NCBI GenBank assembly: GCA_964484185.1
Contig: CAZAEQ010000050.1
Location: 1 to 30,006 of the forward strand
Direction: 5' to 3'
Length of the DNA: 30,006 nucleotides
From: F1-120-MAGs238 sp964484185
Lineage (GTDB): Bacteria; Planctomycetota; Phycisphaerae; Phycisphaerales; UBA1924
Shown piece after piece: positions 21,749 through 30,006 of the stretch (its first letter is position 1; each line of letters opens with the position of its first letter). The position numbers and the translations under genes were made by a program. Under the pieces are notes generated by a model that searched no databases, was not told the DNA's origin, and saw only the letters and a program-made list of their open reading frames with translations.

Positions 21749-23611
21749 ATGACCGCAATTTCAGGTGAAAAACCACCCCCGAGATGGAAGAGTCGCCTCT
21801 TAAGTACAGGCGACGGTCTTGTTGCGCTCGTCGGCGTCAGTATTGGCGGCTTGCTTGTGCTTGTGAGCGCGGCCTGGGCGTGGTGGGGGATCGATTCCCA
21901 TCGGCAGAGTGCAACCAACGCGCGGCAACAGGAGATTGCGGCCGTGGCGGACGTCGCGGCGGGCTGGGCGGCTCAGGCTCTGAAGGCAGATGGGCAGAAC
22001 CAGCTGGATTCGCTGCAGCACTTTCTGATGGCCACAGCGCGGGATCATGAATTGAGCGTGTGCCGCATTACGCTGTCAAATGGACAGGTGGTCGCAGATA
22101 TTGACCCGAGCTCAAATGTAATCAGCGAAGTTCCGGAAAGCTGGAAGGAAACCGCGGAGAAGCCGGCAGAAGTTAGATCAGAATCTGGCCGAGCACGGGT
22201 AGTGATTCCCTTCATTGTTCCAAAGCGCGGTACGGCAACATTAGAGGCTGAAGGAGCGGTGACGTTTGTTGCTGCAACTTCGTCACCGGTGGTGATCAGC
22301 GGCGCACTGATCGGTACGGCGTCGTTCCTGGCCATGGTGTTTGCAATCTCGCGTCTAAGGCGGCGGATGGCAGCGATCGAAGCGGTTCGCGGCGCGTTGA
22401 TTCGTGCCGCGGAAGGCGAGCAAGATCTTGTGATGCTTGAGGTGAATGCCGGGCTGGGAAAAGAGGCAGCAGGATGGAATGCCGTGCTCTTGCGGAAAGA
22501 GGAAGCGAGAAAGTACGAAGTTGCGAAACGGTCTGCGGATGCATTGAAAGCGCCAGTCCAGCGCGAGGGCGACTTGCATGGAGCGTTTGATGCGCTTGCT
22601 CAAGGCGTACTTGTGCTCGATGTCGAGGGACGGATTCGTCAGGCCAACGGGGCCGCGACGATTCTGCTTGGCAGCAAACGAGAGGCGATCGTTGGGGCGG
22701 ACCTTGCCAATGCCATCCCGTTCCCGGAGGTTGTGCTGGCGGCAAAGGAACTTGCGAGTTCAAAGTCGCGGCAGCGCAAGATTGTAGAAGTAACCAACAA
22801 AGATGCCGTCTCGGGAGATGCTGCTCCCGGCGTGTTGCGGTTCAATATTCGCCCGGTACGTAAAGATGACAAGGCAAGCGCGATTATCGTTATTGAAGAC
22901 GTGACACAGCAACGAGTTGCGGACAAGGCACGTACAGCGTTTGTCGCCCAGGCGACGCACGAACTGCGGACACCGTTGACGAACATGCGGTTGTACGTTG
23001 AACAGCTATTGGACGATGACACTGATCCGCACACTCGGGCGACCGCGCTCAATGTTGTGAATCAGGAGATCAGGCGTCTTGAGAGAATCATCACTGACAT
23101 GCTGAGTGTGTCGGAGATTGAATCTGGCTCGTTGCAGATGCGCGCGGGCGATGTGCGTATGGATGCCATGTTCGCAGAACTTGAGAATGATTTCAAAGCA
23201 CAGGCTCAGGCAAAGAACATCACGCTCACGTTCAATCTTTCGCCAAAGTTGCCCGTACTTGAAGGCGATCGCGACAAGGTCGCCGTAGCACTGCACAATC
23301 TGGTGGGAAATGCCCTCAAATACACGCCAGCGGGTGGCACGATTGTGGTCAAGGCAGACACGAAAGACGCGTTGTTCAATATCGAAGTGACAGATAACGG
23401 AATCGGCATCGCCGCGGAAGAAGCAGATCTGATTTTCGATAAGTTCTATCGCGCCAAGGATCGCCGCATTTCCTCAATCACCGGGACTGGTCTGGGCTTG
23501 ACGCTGGCGCGAGAGATTGCTCGACTGCATGGCGGAGATGTCACGCTCAAATCACAGATTGACAAGGGAAGCACGTTTACTTTGTCGCTTCCCACGAGTA
23601 AGGCCGCATAA
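21749..23611 (+). CDS. Membrane-bound sensor histidine kinase
   Basis: A 620-residue kinase. ATG 21749 starts just before the first membrane helix (about 24-46); the frame is open further upstream but would overlap the divergent prepilin. A sensor region (about 47-178) is followed by a second helix (179-201), a PAS-like domain (about 275-390: AFDALAQGVLVLDVEGRIRQ), the HisKA H-box ATHELRTPLTNMRLY with His404, and the HATPase: N-box HNLVGNALKY, G1 DNGIGI, F-box FDKFYR and G2 GTGLGL (579-584). All catalytic elements are present. No response regulator gene is adjacent; the STAS gene starts 2 bases after the stop. The location suggests control of pilus assembly, which is inference. Confidence 0.9.
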   Translation: MTAISGEKPPPRWKSRLLSTGDGLVALVGVSIGGLLVLVSAAWAWWGIDSHRQSATNARQQEIAAVADVAAGWAAQALKADGQNQLDSLQHFLMATARDHELSVCRITLSNGQVVADIDPSSNVISEVPESWKETAEKPAEVRSESGRARVVIPFIVPKRGTATLEAEGAVTFVAATSSPVVISGALIGTASFLAMVFAISRLRRRMAAIEAVRGALIRAAEGEQDLVMLEVNAGLGKEAAGWNAVLLRKEEARKYEVAKRSADALKAPVQREGDLHGAFDALAQGVLVLDVEGRIRQANGAATILLGSKREAIVGADLANAIPFPEVVLAAKELASSKSRQRKIVEVTNKDAVSGDAAPGVLRFNIRPVRKDDKASAIIVIEDVTQQRVADKARTAFVAQATHELRTPLTNMRLYVEQLLDDDTDPHTRATALNVVNQEIRRLERIITDMLSVSEIESGSLQMRAGDVRMDAMFAELENDFKAQAQAKNITLTFNLSPKLPVLEGDRDKVAVALHNLVGNALKYTPAGGTIVVKADTKDALFNIEVTDNGIGIAAEEADLIFDKFYRAKDRRISSITGTGLGLTLAREIARLHGGDVTLKSQIDKGSTFTLSLPTSKAA

Positions 23612-23613
23612 CA

Positions 23614-23949
23614 ATGGAAATCGTGGAGTTGCGACAAGGCGCAGTGACCGTGATTCGACCGACAGGGCCGCTCCTGGAGGCGGATGTGCCGTCGTTCTCG
23701 GAGAAGGCCCGTGAAGTCATGGGCAAGAGTCTCGGCCGTTTCGTGCTTGACGCAAGCGCCATCGCCTATGCAGATGGGAAGGGACTTGAGGCTCTGGTTG
23801 ATCTGACAGAAATGGTGAGCGAAACGGGGCAGATGCTCAAGGTGTGCGGCGAGAATGAAACCCTCCGCGAGGTGCTGGATCTGACAGAGATCGGACCACT
23901 TATGGAGCATTATGACGATGTTGCATCGGCGGTGAGGAGTTTCCTGTAA
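23614..23949 (+). CDS. STAS-domain protein lacking the phospho-serine
   Basis: A 111-residue single STAS domain: VTVIRPTGPLLEADVPSF, RFVLDASAIAYADGKGLEALVDL, LKVCGENETLREVLDLT. In anti-sigma-factor antagonists such as SpoIIAA the middle motif reads D-S-S-G-L, with the first Ser phosphorylated; here it is Asp54-Gly55-Lys56-Gly57-Leu58, so the phosphorylation site is absent. It therefore probably acts as a constitutive binding partner or scaffold rather than a phospho-switch. It lies 2 bases after the kinase and 3 bases before pilB, so all three are certainly co-transcribed. No anti-sigma factor or SpoIIE-like phosphatase is visible here. Confidence 0.82.
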   Translation: MEIVELRQGAVTVIRPTGPLLEADVPSFSEKAREVMGKSLGRFVLDASAIAYADGKGLEALVDLTEMVSETGQMLKVCGENETLREVLDLTEIGPLMEHYDDVASAVRSFL

Positions 23950-23952
23950 CCC

Positions 23953-25713
23953 ATGAAGAATCTCAAGAGAATTCGTCTCGGAGATGCCCTGCTCGAGCAG
24001 GGCTCGATCTCGCGCGAACAACTTGAGCAGGCACTTGGAACACAGAAGACCTCCGGGCGAATGCTCGGTGAGATTCTGGTAGAGTCGGGAATGGTGACTT
24101 CAGCGACGCTTGTGCGCGGGCTGGCACGCGCGATGGGAGTCAAGGGCTGTGTGATTCGGCACGGACTCATCGACCCGACGGCATTTACGCTGCTTGGAAA
24201 AGATGAATGCGAGCGACTGCAGGCTTTGCCGATGTTCAAGGTTCGAAACACGTTGACTGTGGCGATGACCGAACCTCAGAGCCTTCCCACAATCGATAGA
24301 CTGAAAGAACTGACCGGGTGCGATATTCGGCCTGTGCTTGCCCTCGAACCGAACATCAATGAGTTTTTGAAGAAGTACGCGAGCGGCAACGTCGACGTGA
24401 ACGCCTTCCTGACTTCGCTGGCCGAGCAGGATGTCTCAGTCGTGGAGCGGGAGTCTGTCGATGATGGTCCTTCGACGGATCTTGATCGATTGGTTGACGG
24501 AAGCCCGATTATCAATCTTGTGAACATTGCCTTTCTGCAGGCGGTGAAGCAGGGTGCCAGCGATATTCACATTGAGCCTGATAAGCGCGGAACGCGGATT
24601 CGCTACCGTGTGGACGGCGTGATGCGGGAGTTCATGAAGCCGCCGCCGGGCATGCATAATGCGGTGGTTTCGCGAGTGAAAGTTGTTGGTAAAATGGATA
24701 TTGCGGAAAAACGCCTTCCACAGGAAGGGCGAGTGCGAATTGTCGCCGAGGGTCGCGATATTGACTTGCGTATTTCCAGCATGCCAACGCTGCTTGGCGA
24801 AAAAATCGTGGTTCGTATCCTCGATAAGCGCAATCTTTCAGTGAGACTTGAAGACCTTGGGTTTCGCGTAGAAGCAATGATCAAGTTTCGTGAGATTCTC
24901 GAACGTCCGCACGGGCTGGTGCTGGTGACCGGGCCCACGGGGAGCGGCAAGACAACGACGTTATATTCCGCTCTCGATCTCCTGCGAAACTCTGAAGTGA
25001 ACATTGTGACGGTCGAAGACCCCGTTGAATACCAGCTCGATCTTGTGAATCAGGTGCAGGTGCAGGAGGCGATCGGCATGAGCTTTGCCCGCGCACTTCG
25101 CAGCATTCTGCGGCAGGATCCTGACATCATCATGATTGGTGAAATTCGAGATCAGGAAACGGCGAGAGTGGGGATCCAGGCCGCGCTGACGGGCCACCTG
25201 GTGCTTGCGACGCTGCATACGAACGATGCGGCTGGCGCAGTTGCGCGACTGTCAGACATGGGGATCGAGAACTATCTCATGTCAAGCTGTATGAATGGCG
25301 TGGTTGCCCAGCGATTGGCACGCATGATCTGCAATCGTTGTGCCACACGGTACTACCCCTCCGAGCAAGTGCTGAAAGACGCAGAACTTGAGGATCATGT
25401 CGGCAAGAGCTTCAGGCACGGACAGGGGTGCCGCGAGTGTCACGATTCTGGGTTCGCCGGCCGAGTCGGCGTGTATGAGGTGATGGAAGTGGTGCCAGAA
25501 GTGCGCCGGATGATCCACGCCGGGCGGCCGGGGCACGAGATTCGTGAGGCACTTAAGAAGCATGATCACAAGTCTTTGCGCGAGGAAGGCGTTTTGCTGG
25601 CCATCGAGGGTCGAAGCACGCTGGAAGAGATTCTGCGGGTTACTCACAACGATGATGAGGACTCCAATGTTGCACTCGCGGCGGCTGCCGCCAAAGCAAG
25701 GGAGGCCGCATGA
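23953..25713 (+). CDS. pilB: Type IV pilus / type II secretion assembly ATPase PilB/GspE
   Basis: A 586-residue hexameric motor ATPase that powers pilin or pseudopilin polymerisation from the cytoplasm. The N-terminal MshEN-like part (RLGDALLEQGSISREQLEQA; possible c-di-GMP-binding family) is followed by the core: Walker A GPTGSGKTTT (327-336), Asp box VEDPVEY (354-360), Walker B IIMIGEIRD (392-400) and His box LATLHTND (418-425). The Zn-binding pairs C460-x2-C463 and C493-x2-C496 mark extension ATPases (PilB/GspE) rather than the retraction motor PilT. An Ala-rich tail ends the protein. The stop overlaps the pilC start (ATGA). Confidence 0.95.
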   Translation: MKNLKRIRLGDALLEQGSISREQLEQALGTQKTSGRMLGEILVESGMVTSATLVRGLARAMGVKGCVIRHGLIDPTAFTLLGKDECERLQALPMFKVRNTLTVAMTEPQSLPTIDRLKELTGCDIRPVLALEPNINEFLKKYASGNVDVNAFLTSLAEQDVSVVERESVDDGPSTDLDRLVDGSPIINLVNIAFLQAVKQGASDIHIEPDKRGTRIRYRVDGVMREFMKPPPGMHNAVVSRVKVVGKMDIAEKRLPQEGRVRIVAEGRDIDLRISSMPTLLGEKIVVRILDKRNLSVRLEDLGFRVEAMIKFREILERPHGLVLVTGPTGSGKTTTLYSALDLLRNSEVNIVTVEDPVEYQLDLVNQVQVQEAIGMSFARALRSILRQDPDIIMIGEIRDQETARVGIQAALTGHLVLATLHTNDAAGAVARLSDMGIENYLMSSCMNGVVAQRLARMICNRCATRYYPSEQVLKDAELEDHVGKSFRHGQGCRECHDSGFAGRVGVYEVMEVVPEVRRMIHAGRPGHEIREALKKHDHKSLREEGVLLAIEGRSTLEEILRVTHNDDEDSNVALAAAAAKAREAA

Positions 25714-26945
25714 AATTCGAATATTCGGCGTATGACAAGCTTGGCAAGGCACTTACCGGGGTTGTGGAGGCAAATACCGAAGCCGAGGCGCGCGAGCAGG
25801 TTCGTGATAAAGGACTGTTCGTCAAGTCGCTCAGCAGGAACAGTGACTCCAAGCGGCTTGAGGTGAAATCTGGTAAGAAGTTCAAGGCTGGCGGGAACAA
25901 CGTCAAATCTGTTTCCGGATTTGCTCGTCAGCTCTCCATGCTTGTCTCCGCTAACACGCCGCTGGTTGAAGCGGTGCAGGCGGTTCAGCGTCAATCGCCA
26001 CCTGGACCGTTTTATGATGCACTGACCGATATTGTTGACAAGCTTCAGCAAGGAAGTTCGCTTTCGGATGGGATGGCAGCACATCCAAAGATCTTTGACT
26101 CTGTGGCACGTTCACTTGTGCGTGCGGGTGAGTCAGGCGGACAGTTGGCAGAGTTGCTGCAACGACTTGCCGTGGTAACACGCCAGCAGGAAAAAATGCG
26201 TTCAGCGCTTCTGGGTGCCATGGTGTATCCGTGTCTGTTGATTTGCATTGCTGTTGGCGTTGTGCTGGTGATGATGCTGTTTGTCTTGCCGCGGTTTGAG
26301 GCCTTGTTTGGGTCGCTCGGCGCTGCATTGCCACCGACAACCAAAGTGATGATGGCGATCAGTCACTTCCTGAAATCCTACTGGTTTGTCGCATTTCCGG
26401 CAGCGGCGGGGGTCATCGCCGGCATCGTCTCAAGCGCACGATCAAAGTGGGGTCGCGAGCGAATTGATGGCTTGATGCTGAGTCTTCCGCAAGTCGGCCT
26501 GCTCACTCGAAGCTTCTGCACGGCCAGGGTCGCACGCATGCTGGGTGTGCTCCTGGAAGGCAGAGTGGCATTGCTGGAGGCGCTCACGCTGACGCGCGAG
26601 GCGGTCAGCAACACATACTTTCGACGCATGGTTCATGAGGCTGAAGAAGCGGTGGAGCACGGCGAGACTTTGAGTGGTGTGTTTGATCGTTCAGGCCTGA
26701 TTTTGCCGTCGGTTGTAGAGGCAGTTCGCAACGGCGAGCGATCAGGCAAACTCTCAGATGTATTGACGCAGATGGCGGATGTATTAGACGAAGACAATGA
26801 GTTGCTGCTCAAAAGCGTCAGCAGTCTTATTGAGCCGGTGATCCTGCTGGTACTTGGCGTCGTTGTTGGCTTTGTTGCACTGAGCTTGTTCGTCCCTCTG
26901 TTTGATTTGACGTCTCTTACCCAGTCTGGCGGAGGTGGCAAGTGA
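25710..26945 (+). CDS. pilC: Type IV pilus / T2SS inner-membrane platform protein PilC/GspF
   Basis: A 411-residue polytopic protein with two T2SSF domains. The N-terminal MKFEYSAYDKLGKALTGVVEAN is the typical opening strand segment. The first domain has FARQLSMLVSANTPLVEAV and the second TARVARMLGVLLEGRVALLEAL. Membrane helices are YPCLLICIAVGVVLVMMLF, a segment near SYWFVAFPAAAGVIAGI, and the last, VILLVLGVVVGFVALSLFV. It couples the PilB motor to the growing pilus. ATG overlaps the pilB stop by four bases (ATGA), and the pilM GTG overlaps this stop (GTGA). Confidence 0.95.
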   Translation: MKFEYSAYDKLGKALTGVVEANTEAEAREQVRDKGLFVKSLSRNSDSKRLEVKSGKKFKAGGNNVKSVSGFARQLSMLVSANTPLVEAVQAVQRQSPPGPFYDALTDIVDKLQQGSSLSDGMAAHPKIFDSVARSLVRAGESGGQLAELLQRLAVVTRQQEKMRSALLGAMVYPCLLICIAVGVVLVMMLFVLPRFEALFGSLGAALPPTTKVMMAISHFLKSYWFVAFPAAAGVIAGIVSSARSKWGRERIDGLMLSLPQVGLLTRSFCTARVARMLGVLLEGRVALLEALTLTREAVSNTYFRRMVHEAEEAVEHGETLSGVFDRSGLILPSVVEAVRNGERSGKLSDVLTQMADVLDEDNELLLKSVSSLIEPVILLVLGVVVGFVALSLFVPLFDLTSLTQSGGGGK

Positions 26946-27967
26946 AATTCCCTTCATACGTTGGCCTGGACCTGGCGGGTCGAACGCTGAGCATGGCTCA
27001 GCTGTCCCGCAATGGCAACAAATTTACCGTGATAGAGGCGGCGATGGTTCCCAAACGCGATCGCGAAGCGGGTCTTTCCGCGGGCGACGCGCAGCGTGTC
27101 CGCGATCTGATGGCCAATCGCAGGTTTTCTGGCGATCGAATCGTCGCGACCGTTCCGATTGATCTGCAACTACTGGGTTCGTTTGAGATTCCGCCTCCCG
27201 AATCTGGGGCGCCGATTGAAGATATCACGCGGGCAGAGCTCGCACGTGAGGCAAAGGTCTCTGAAAATGAGATCGAGTCGGACTGGTGGCAGCTCCCTGC
27301 GACAGGGAAACACGGTGATGCGACTCGCGCGATCGTTGTGGGGCTGGCGCATGACCATGGTCGCGCATTGGTAAACACGCTGGTCGAGCAGGGCTTTGAG
27401 CCCGTTGCTCTTGATGTTCGTGGACTTGCAATTCTCCGTGCCTGCGGCCACCTTCTGGAAGGAAACGGCAAAGTCTCGACCTTTGTGGAAATTGGCGACT
27501 ATTCGACTCTGACCTGTGTGTGCTTGAACAACACCATTGTTTACTATCGGCGTGTCGATGAAGGGCTCGAAACAGTTATTCAGGATGTCATGCGTGAAAT
27601 GAATGTTGATGCCGCTGTGGCCGAGGCAATGCTCGAGTCGGCGAACACCGCGTCCGACGAAATGCCCGCGCAGGTGCGAGATTTGAACGTGTTGATCAAC
27701 ACGCGACTTGGACAATTGGCGCAGACCGTGCGCGCTGCCATTGCCTATGCATCGCATCGCTATCCACACGCGGAGATCGGGAACATCCTGGTGTTTGGAA
27801 CCGGAGCAGATGCGCTCGATGTTGTGCCGACATTCAACGAGATCATTGGGGTATCGCTCCGGCGGATCACTCTTGGTGATGTGTGTGGCGACACCAGTCA
27901 TCATCTGCACTCCAAAGCATCACTGATCCCTGCAGCGGGCCTGGCAATGTATGGGGTGGCTGCATGA
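26942..27967 (+). CDS. pilM: Type IV pilus assembly protein PilM
   Basis: A 341-residue actin-like ATPase. The N-terminal phosphate-1 motif reads YVGLDLAGRTLSMAQLSR, and further FtsA/PilM-type elements are STFVEIGDYSTLTCVCLN, the central nucleotide-binding strand segment, and NILVFGTGADALD near the C-terminus. PilM sits in the cytoplasm and binds the PilN N-terminus. Unlike PilM of model organisms, the nucleotide-site glycines are partly replaced (GDYSTLT rather than GA..T), so binding may be weak. The start is GTG at 26942, overlapping the pilC stop; the pilN ATG overlaps its own stop. Confidence 0.88.
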   Translation: MKFPSYVGLDLAGRTLSMAQLSRNGNKFTVIEAAMVPKRDREAGLSAGDAQRVRDLMANRRFSGDRIVATVPIDLQLLGSFEIPPPESGAPIEDITRAELAREAKVSENEIESDWWQLPATGKHGDATRAIVVGLAHDHGRALVNTLVEQGFEPVALDVRGLAILRACGHLLEGNGKVSTFVEIGDYSTLTCVCLNNTIVYYRRVDEGLETVIQDVMREMNVDAAVAEAMLESANTASDEMPAQVRDLNVLINTRLGQLAQTVRAAIAYASHRYPHAEIGNILVFGTGADALDVVPTFNEIIGVSLRRITLGDVCGDTSHHLHSKASLIPAAGLAMYGVAA

Positions 27968-28617
27968 AACAGGTCAATCTCATTCCCATGTCCATGCGTG
28001 AGAAGATCGTCCAACGGCGGCGACTTCGCACCTGGGGCTTGTACCTGAGCCTCTATGCAGCATGTCTCGCATTAGCCGGAGTTGCAATTCGAATCGGACT
28101 CTTGACTGGTGAGAGCAATGTCTCGCGCCAGATCGAGGATGAACAGACCAAAATGAAACTAGTCCAGAATGAGTACATTCGGGACAAAGCCCTTGTGTCA
28201 GATCTTCGGCGCCAGATTGATGCAGCCAACGCAACCGGGCGGCACCCAAACTGGGGGCTGTTGCTCGATCTGGTTTCACAGGGTCTCAACGACCAGACCG
28301 TTTTAGATGGCGTCGAATTGATCCGTACCAGGATTGAACCCGCCAAAGCGCCGCCAGCGAAGGGTGCAGAGGCAACTGCGAAAAAGCCACCGGCCGCCGC
28401 CAGAACGGAATTCACGTTAGCCTTGCGGGGCAGGTCGCAATCGGTTGAGGCGATGGGGCACATGCTGGTGGAACTGGAGAAATGCAACGTGTTCCGCCAG
28501 GTGAAGCTCGGCGACAATCGGCGCGTGGACTCAACAACTGCAAGCGTAATTGAGTTTCAGGTGACCTGTCTGTTGGATTCAACCGAACCATCCCCTTCCG
28601 CCGGAGAACCTAAATGA
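27964..28617 (+). CDS. pilN: Type IV pilus assembly protein PilN-like
   Basis: A 217-residue inner-membrane protein. The start at ATG 27964 (overlapping the pilM stop) gives MKQVNLIPMSMREKIVQRRR, whose VNLIP is the conserved cytoplasmic PilM-binding signature of PilN. A membrane helix follows (WGLYLSLYAACLALAGVAI), then a coiled coil (IEDEQTKMKLVQNEYIRDKA) and a small periplasmic ferredoxin-like domain (TEFTLALRGRSQSVEAMGHM) with an Ala/Lys/Pro linker. It would form a heterodimer with the next gene product. Confidence 0.88.
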   Translation: MKQVNLIPMSMREKIVQRRRLRTWGLYLSLYAACLALAGVAIRIGLLTGESNVSRQIEDEQTKMKLVQNEYIRDKALVSDLRRQIDAANATGRHPNWGLLLDLVSQGLNDQTVLDGVELIRTRIEPAKAPPAKGAEATAKKPPAAARTEFTLALRGRSQSVEAMGHMLVELEKCNVFRQVKLGDNRRVDSTTASVIEFQVTCLLDSTEPSPSAGEPK

Positions 28618-29204
28618 CAAAGTTCTCGATAATGAAGGGATCACGAACGATTGATTGTGTCGGCGCAGCTGTCGGCATCTGTCTCAGCATCGCGGCGTAT
28701 TGGCTCGCTGTGCTGCCAGTCCTCAGCCAGCGCTCGCTTGAGGCGGCTCGAGCAACTGAGCTCGCGAATCTGCGATTGGCGACGGAAGACCAGCGTGCCA
28801 AGCAGGCGAGCGCCCTCATTGCGATTGAACGATTGAAATCTGACCTGGCGAACTGCGAAGTGAAGCCGGTACCGGTGAGTGCGCTCAATACTCGAATCAT
28901 GGAGCTGGGCGAACTGGCAGCTGAATCTGGTCTGGTCGTGGTGACTATCAAAGGCGAAGACGCCAAGCCCGCCAACAAAAGGGTGCAGGTTCCAATCAAG
29001 GTTATAGCCCGCGGTCCATACTTCTCAGTCGCTCGATTCTTGAAGGATGTCAACGTGAAATTCCGCGACACCGCGATTGAGAAGTTCAACGCATCTGCAG
29101 TGAGGTCTGAGAATGAAGAGGATGATGCACTGACTCAGATTGACCTTACCTGGTATGCCGTTTATGAGGGCGCATCGGATGTGGCAAGCGCTCCGAATCC
29201 TTGA
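28614..29204 (+). CDS. pilO: Type IV pilus assembly protein PilO-like
   Basis: A 196-residue membrane protein: a short cytoplasmic start, one helix (GAAVGICLSIAAYWLAVLPV), a coiled-coil stretch (LRLATEDQRAKQASALIAIERL, given in two parts here) and a periplasmic domain with PIKVIARGPYFSVARFLKDV, the typical PilO segment. The ATG overlaps the pilN stop (ATGA), so position and topology both support PilO, the partner of PilN. Sequence identity to model PilO proteins is probably low. Confidence 0.85.
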   Translation: MTKFSIMKGSRTIDCVGAAVGICLSIAAYWLAVLPVLSQRSLEAARATELANLRLATEDQRAKQASALIAIERLKSDLANCEVKPVPVSALNTRIMELGELAAESGLVVVTIKGEDAKPANKRVQVPIKVIARGPYFSVARFLKDVNVKFRDTAIEKFNASAVRSENEEDDALTQIDLTWYAVYEGASDVASAPNP

Positions 29205-29235
29205 CAACATTTCCGCAATATTGCACTCTTATATC

Positions 29236-29850
29236 GTGAAACTCTCTAAACAGCAGGTGGGGCTGATGATCGTTGCCGGCGCCGGACTTGGCGCTCTGGC
29301 GGTGGATCATTTCATTCTTCGTCCCGATGGCGGGCTCAGTGCCGCGGCAGCCGCTGTTGTGGCGGATAATGAGAGCTCCCCTCTTGAGGGTGACTCTAAG
29401 TCTGCGGCGGCGAAAGCGATTATTGATCGCTCGAGTGCCCTGATCGCGGATCGGATCGACCGCATAGCGGCAGAGCGCAAGATACAACCACGGGATGCCT
29501 TCAGCGAACCCTGGAGCGTCGAAGTTGCGACAGAGACCATTACCATTGAAACTGCGACAGTTCCCCCGGTACCGGTGGCACCAGCAATTGCGCCATGGAA
29601 ACTTACGAGCGTGAGTTCGATAGGCGGGAAGCTCGCAGTAGTACTCGTTCGTGGTAATCAGGACACCGTTCTTACGATCGGGACTGGAGTCGCCGACGAT
29701 GCAGAGCTGATAGAGGCGTTCGCAGCCAATGGAAGTGTGTCATCGGGAGATAAACGCAAAGGCTCATGGGCGAGGATCCGGCAGGTTTCAACCGGCAATA
29801 TCTTTGAACTCATGCTTGAACCTCAAGCTGTTACGTCCGAGAAACGCTGA
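29236..29850 (+). CDS. Membrane-anchored PilP-like pilus protein
   Basis: A 204-residue protein if started at GTG 29236 (MKLSKQQVGLMIVAGAGLGA), which places one membrane helix (about 7-27) at the N-terminus; the frame is open upstream into the pilO gene and no Shine-Dalgarno marks the GTG, so the start is uncertain. A long Ala/Ser/Asp linker leads to a Pro-rich segment (TATVPPVPVAPAIAPW) and a small beta domain (LTSVSSIGGKLAVVLVRGN, WARIRQVSTGNIFELMLE). The position after pilO and before a probable secretin gene, with the same layout (anchor, disordered linker, beta sandwich), suggests the PilP/GspC role of tying the inner-membrane complex to the secretin. PilP is normally a lipoprotein, and no lipobox is seen here. 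Confidence 0.65.
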   Translation: MKLSKQQVGLMIVAGAGLGALAVDHFILRPDGGLSAAAAAVVADNESSPLEGDSKSAAAKAIIDRSSALIADRIDRIAAERKIQPRDAFSEPWSVEVATETITIETATVPPVPVAPAIAPWKLTSVSSIGGKLAVVLVRGNQDTVLTIGTGVADDAELIEAFAANGSVSSGDKRKGSWARIRQVSTGNIFELMLEPQAVTSEKR

Positions 29851-29975
29851 TCCGTTTATAACGTCACGAAGGATAGATTTTTGATCTACAAACGCCCCGA
29901 AGATTAAGCCCTCCGCGCATTGATGCCGATTGCTGGAATGAGACCAAATTACTTTCATATCCAGAGGAGCCGTCT

Positions 29976-30006
29976 ATGCGTCAGTTCAGTCGGGTTCAAC
30001 GTGCAT
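29976..30006 (+). CDS. Start of the next pilus operon gene, probably the secretin
   Basis: ATG 29976 follows AGAGGAG with a six-base gap and opens a frame MRQFSRVQRA to the end of the window. Ten codons are too few to identify it; the order kinase-STAS-pilB-C-M-N-O-P suggests pilQ/gspD next. The 125 bases before it hold no gene. Confidence 0.45.
   Translation, partial: MRQFSRVQRA

Noticed and set aside
29201..29206. Perfect TTGACA before the PilP-like gene.
   Set aside because: No -10 box occurs at 16-18 bases; the nearest TATATC is 23 bases away and the gene is inside an operon.
1..30006. CRISPR arrays, tRNA or rRNA genes, insertion sequences, riboswitches.
   Set aside because: I saw no regularly spaced repeats, no tRNA-like cloverleaf, no transposase or integrase motifs, and no FMN or glycine riboswitch-like leader before ribH or gcvT.

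Overview
The window (about 30 kb) most likely comes from a planctomycete of the Phycisphaerae/Phycisphaerales type. The pointers are a secreted protein ending in a 'GC-type' dockerin tail, a PEP-CTERM-like sorting tail, a planctomycete-style H-X-DG-like prepilin, and an otherwise ordinary Gram-negative type IV pilus operon. This assignment is inference from protein signatures, since there is no rRNA gene here. All recognisable genes use the standard code with TGA as a stop.

Layout. 1-4097 (+): a truncated glutathionylspermidine-synthase-like gene with its DUF350 membrane partner, then a housekeeping run ribH-nusB-ftsY-panC. 4104-5120 (-): a secreted choice-of-anchor-L protein with a dockerin tail. 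5397-6521 (+): gcvT. 6524-8615 (-): def-fmt-HEVGH putative metallopeptidase. 8728-12758 (+): a NosR/CcoG-like membrane ferredoxin fused to TPRs, followed by an Eco57I-like N6-adenine DNA methyltransferase. 12759-16830 is a looser, accessory-looking stretch: an AT-rich noncoding gap, a subtilase gene broken by one in-frame TGA, a divergent PEP-CTERM-like protein, a C-rich-coding gene with a possible winged-helix domain, a repeat/hairpin cluster, and an orphan HTH antitoxin-like regulator. 16884-20738 (+): a xylose-type sugar operon (xylulokinase, xylose-isomerase-like TIM barrel, Gfo/Idh/MocA oxidoreductase). 20742-21566 (-): a prepilin. 21749-30006 (+): a tightly packed operon of sensor histidine kinase, degenerate STAS protein, PilB, PilC, PilM, PilN, PilO, a PilP-like protein and the first codons of the next gene (probably the secretin).

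How the genes work together. The last block is a type IV pilus / type II secretion-like assembly machine with translationally coupled genes. It is headed by a kinase and a STAS protein that lacks the phosphorylatable serine, and a prepilin gene is divergent from it. The xyl block would convert a pentose-type sugar to its phosphorylated ketose. def and fmt handle the N-terminal formyl-Met cycle.

Most interesting. (1) Several genes have a good -10 box ending 6-7 nt before the start codon and no Shine-Dalgarno, which predicts leaderless mRNAs (def, the gene at 15510, the prepilin, perhaps xylB). (2) The subtilase is intact in frame except for a single TGA, and still has a strong promoter. (3) The subtilase promoter and that of its divergent neighbour overlap face to face. 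(4) A kinase-STAS pair leads the pilus operon. I did not find a clear, wholly new defence or mobile system.
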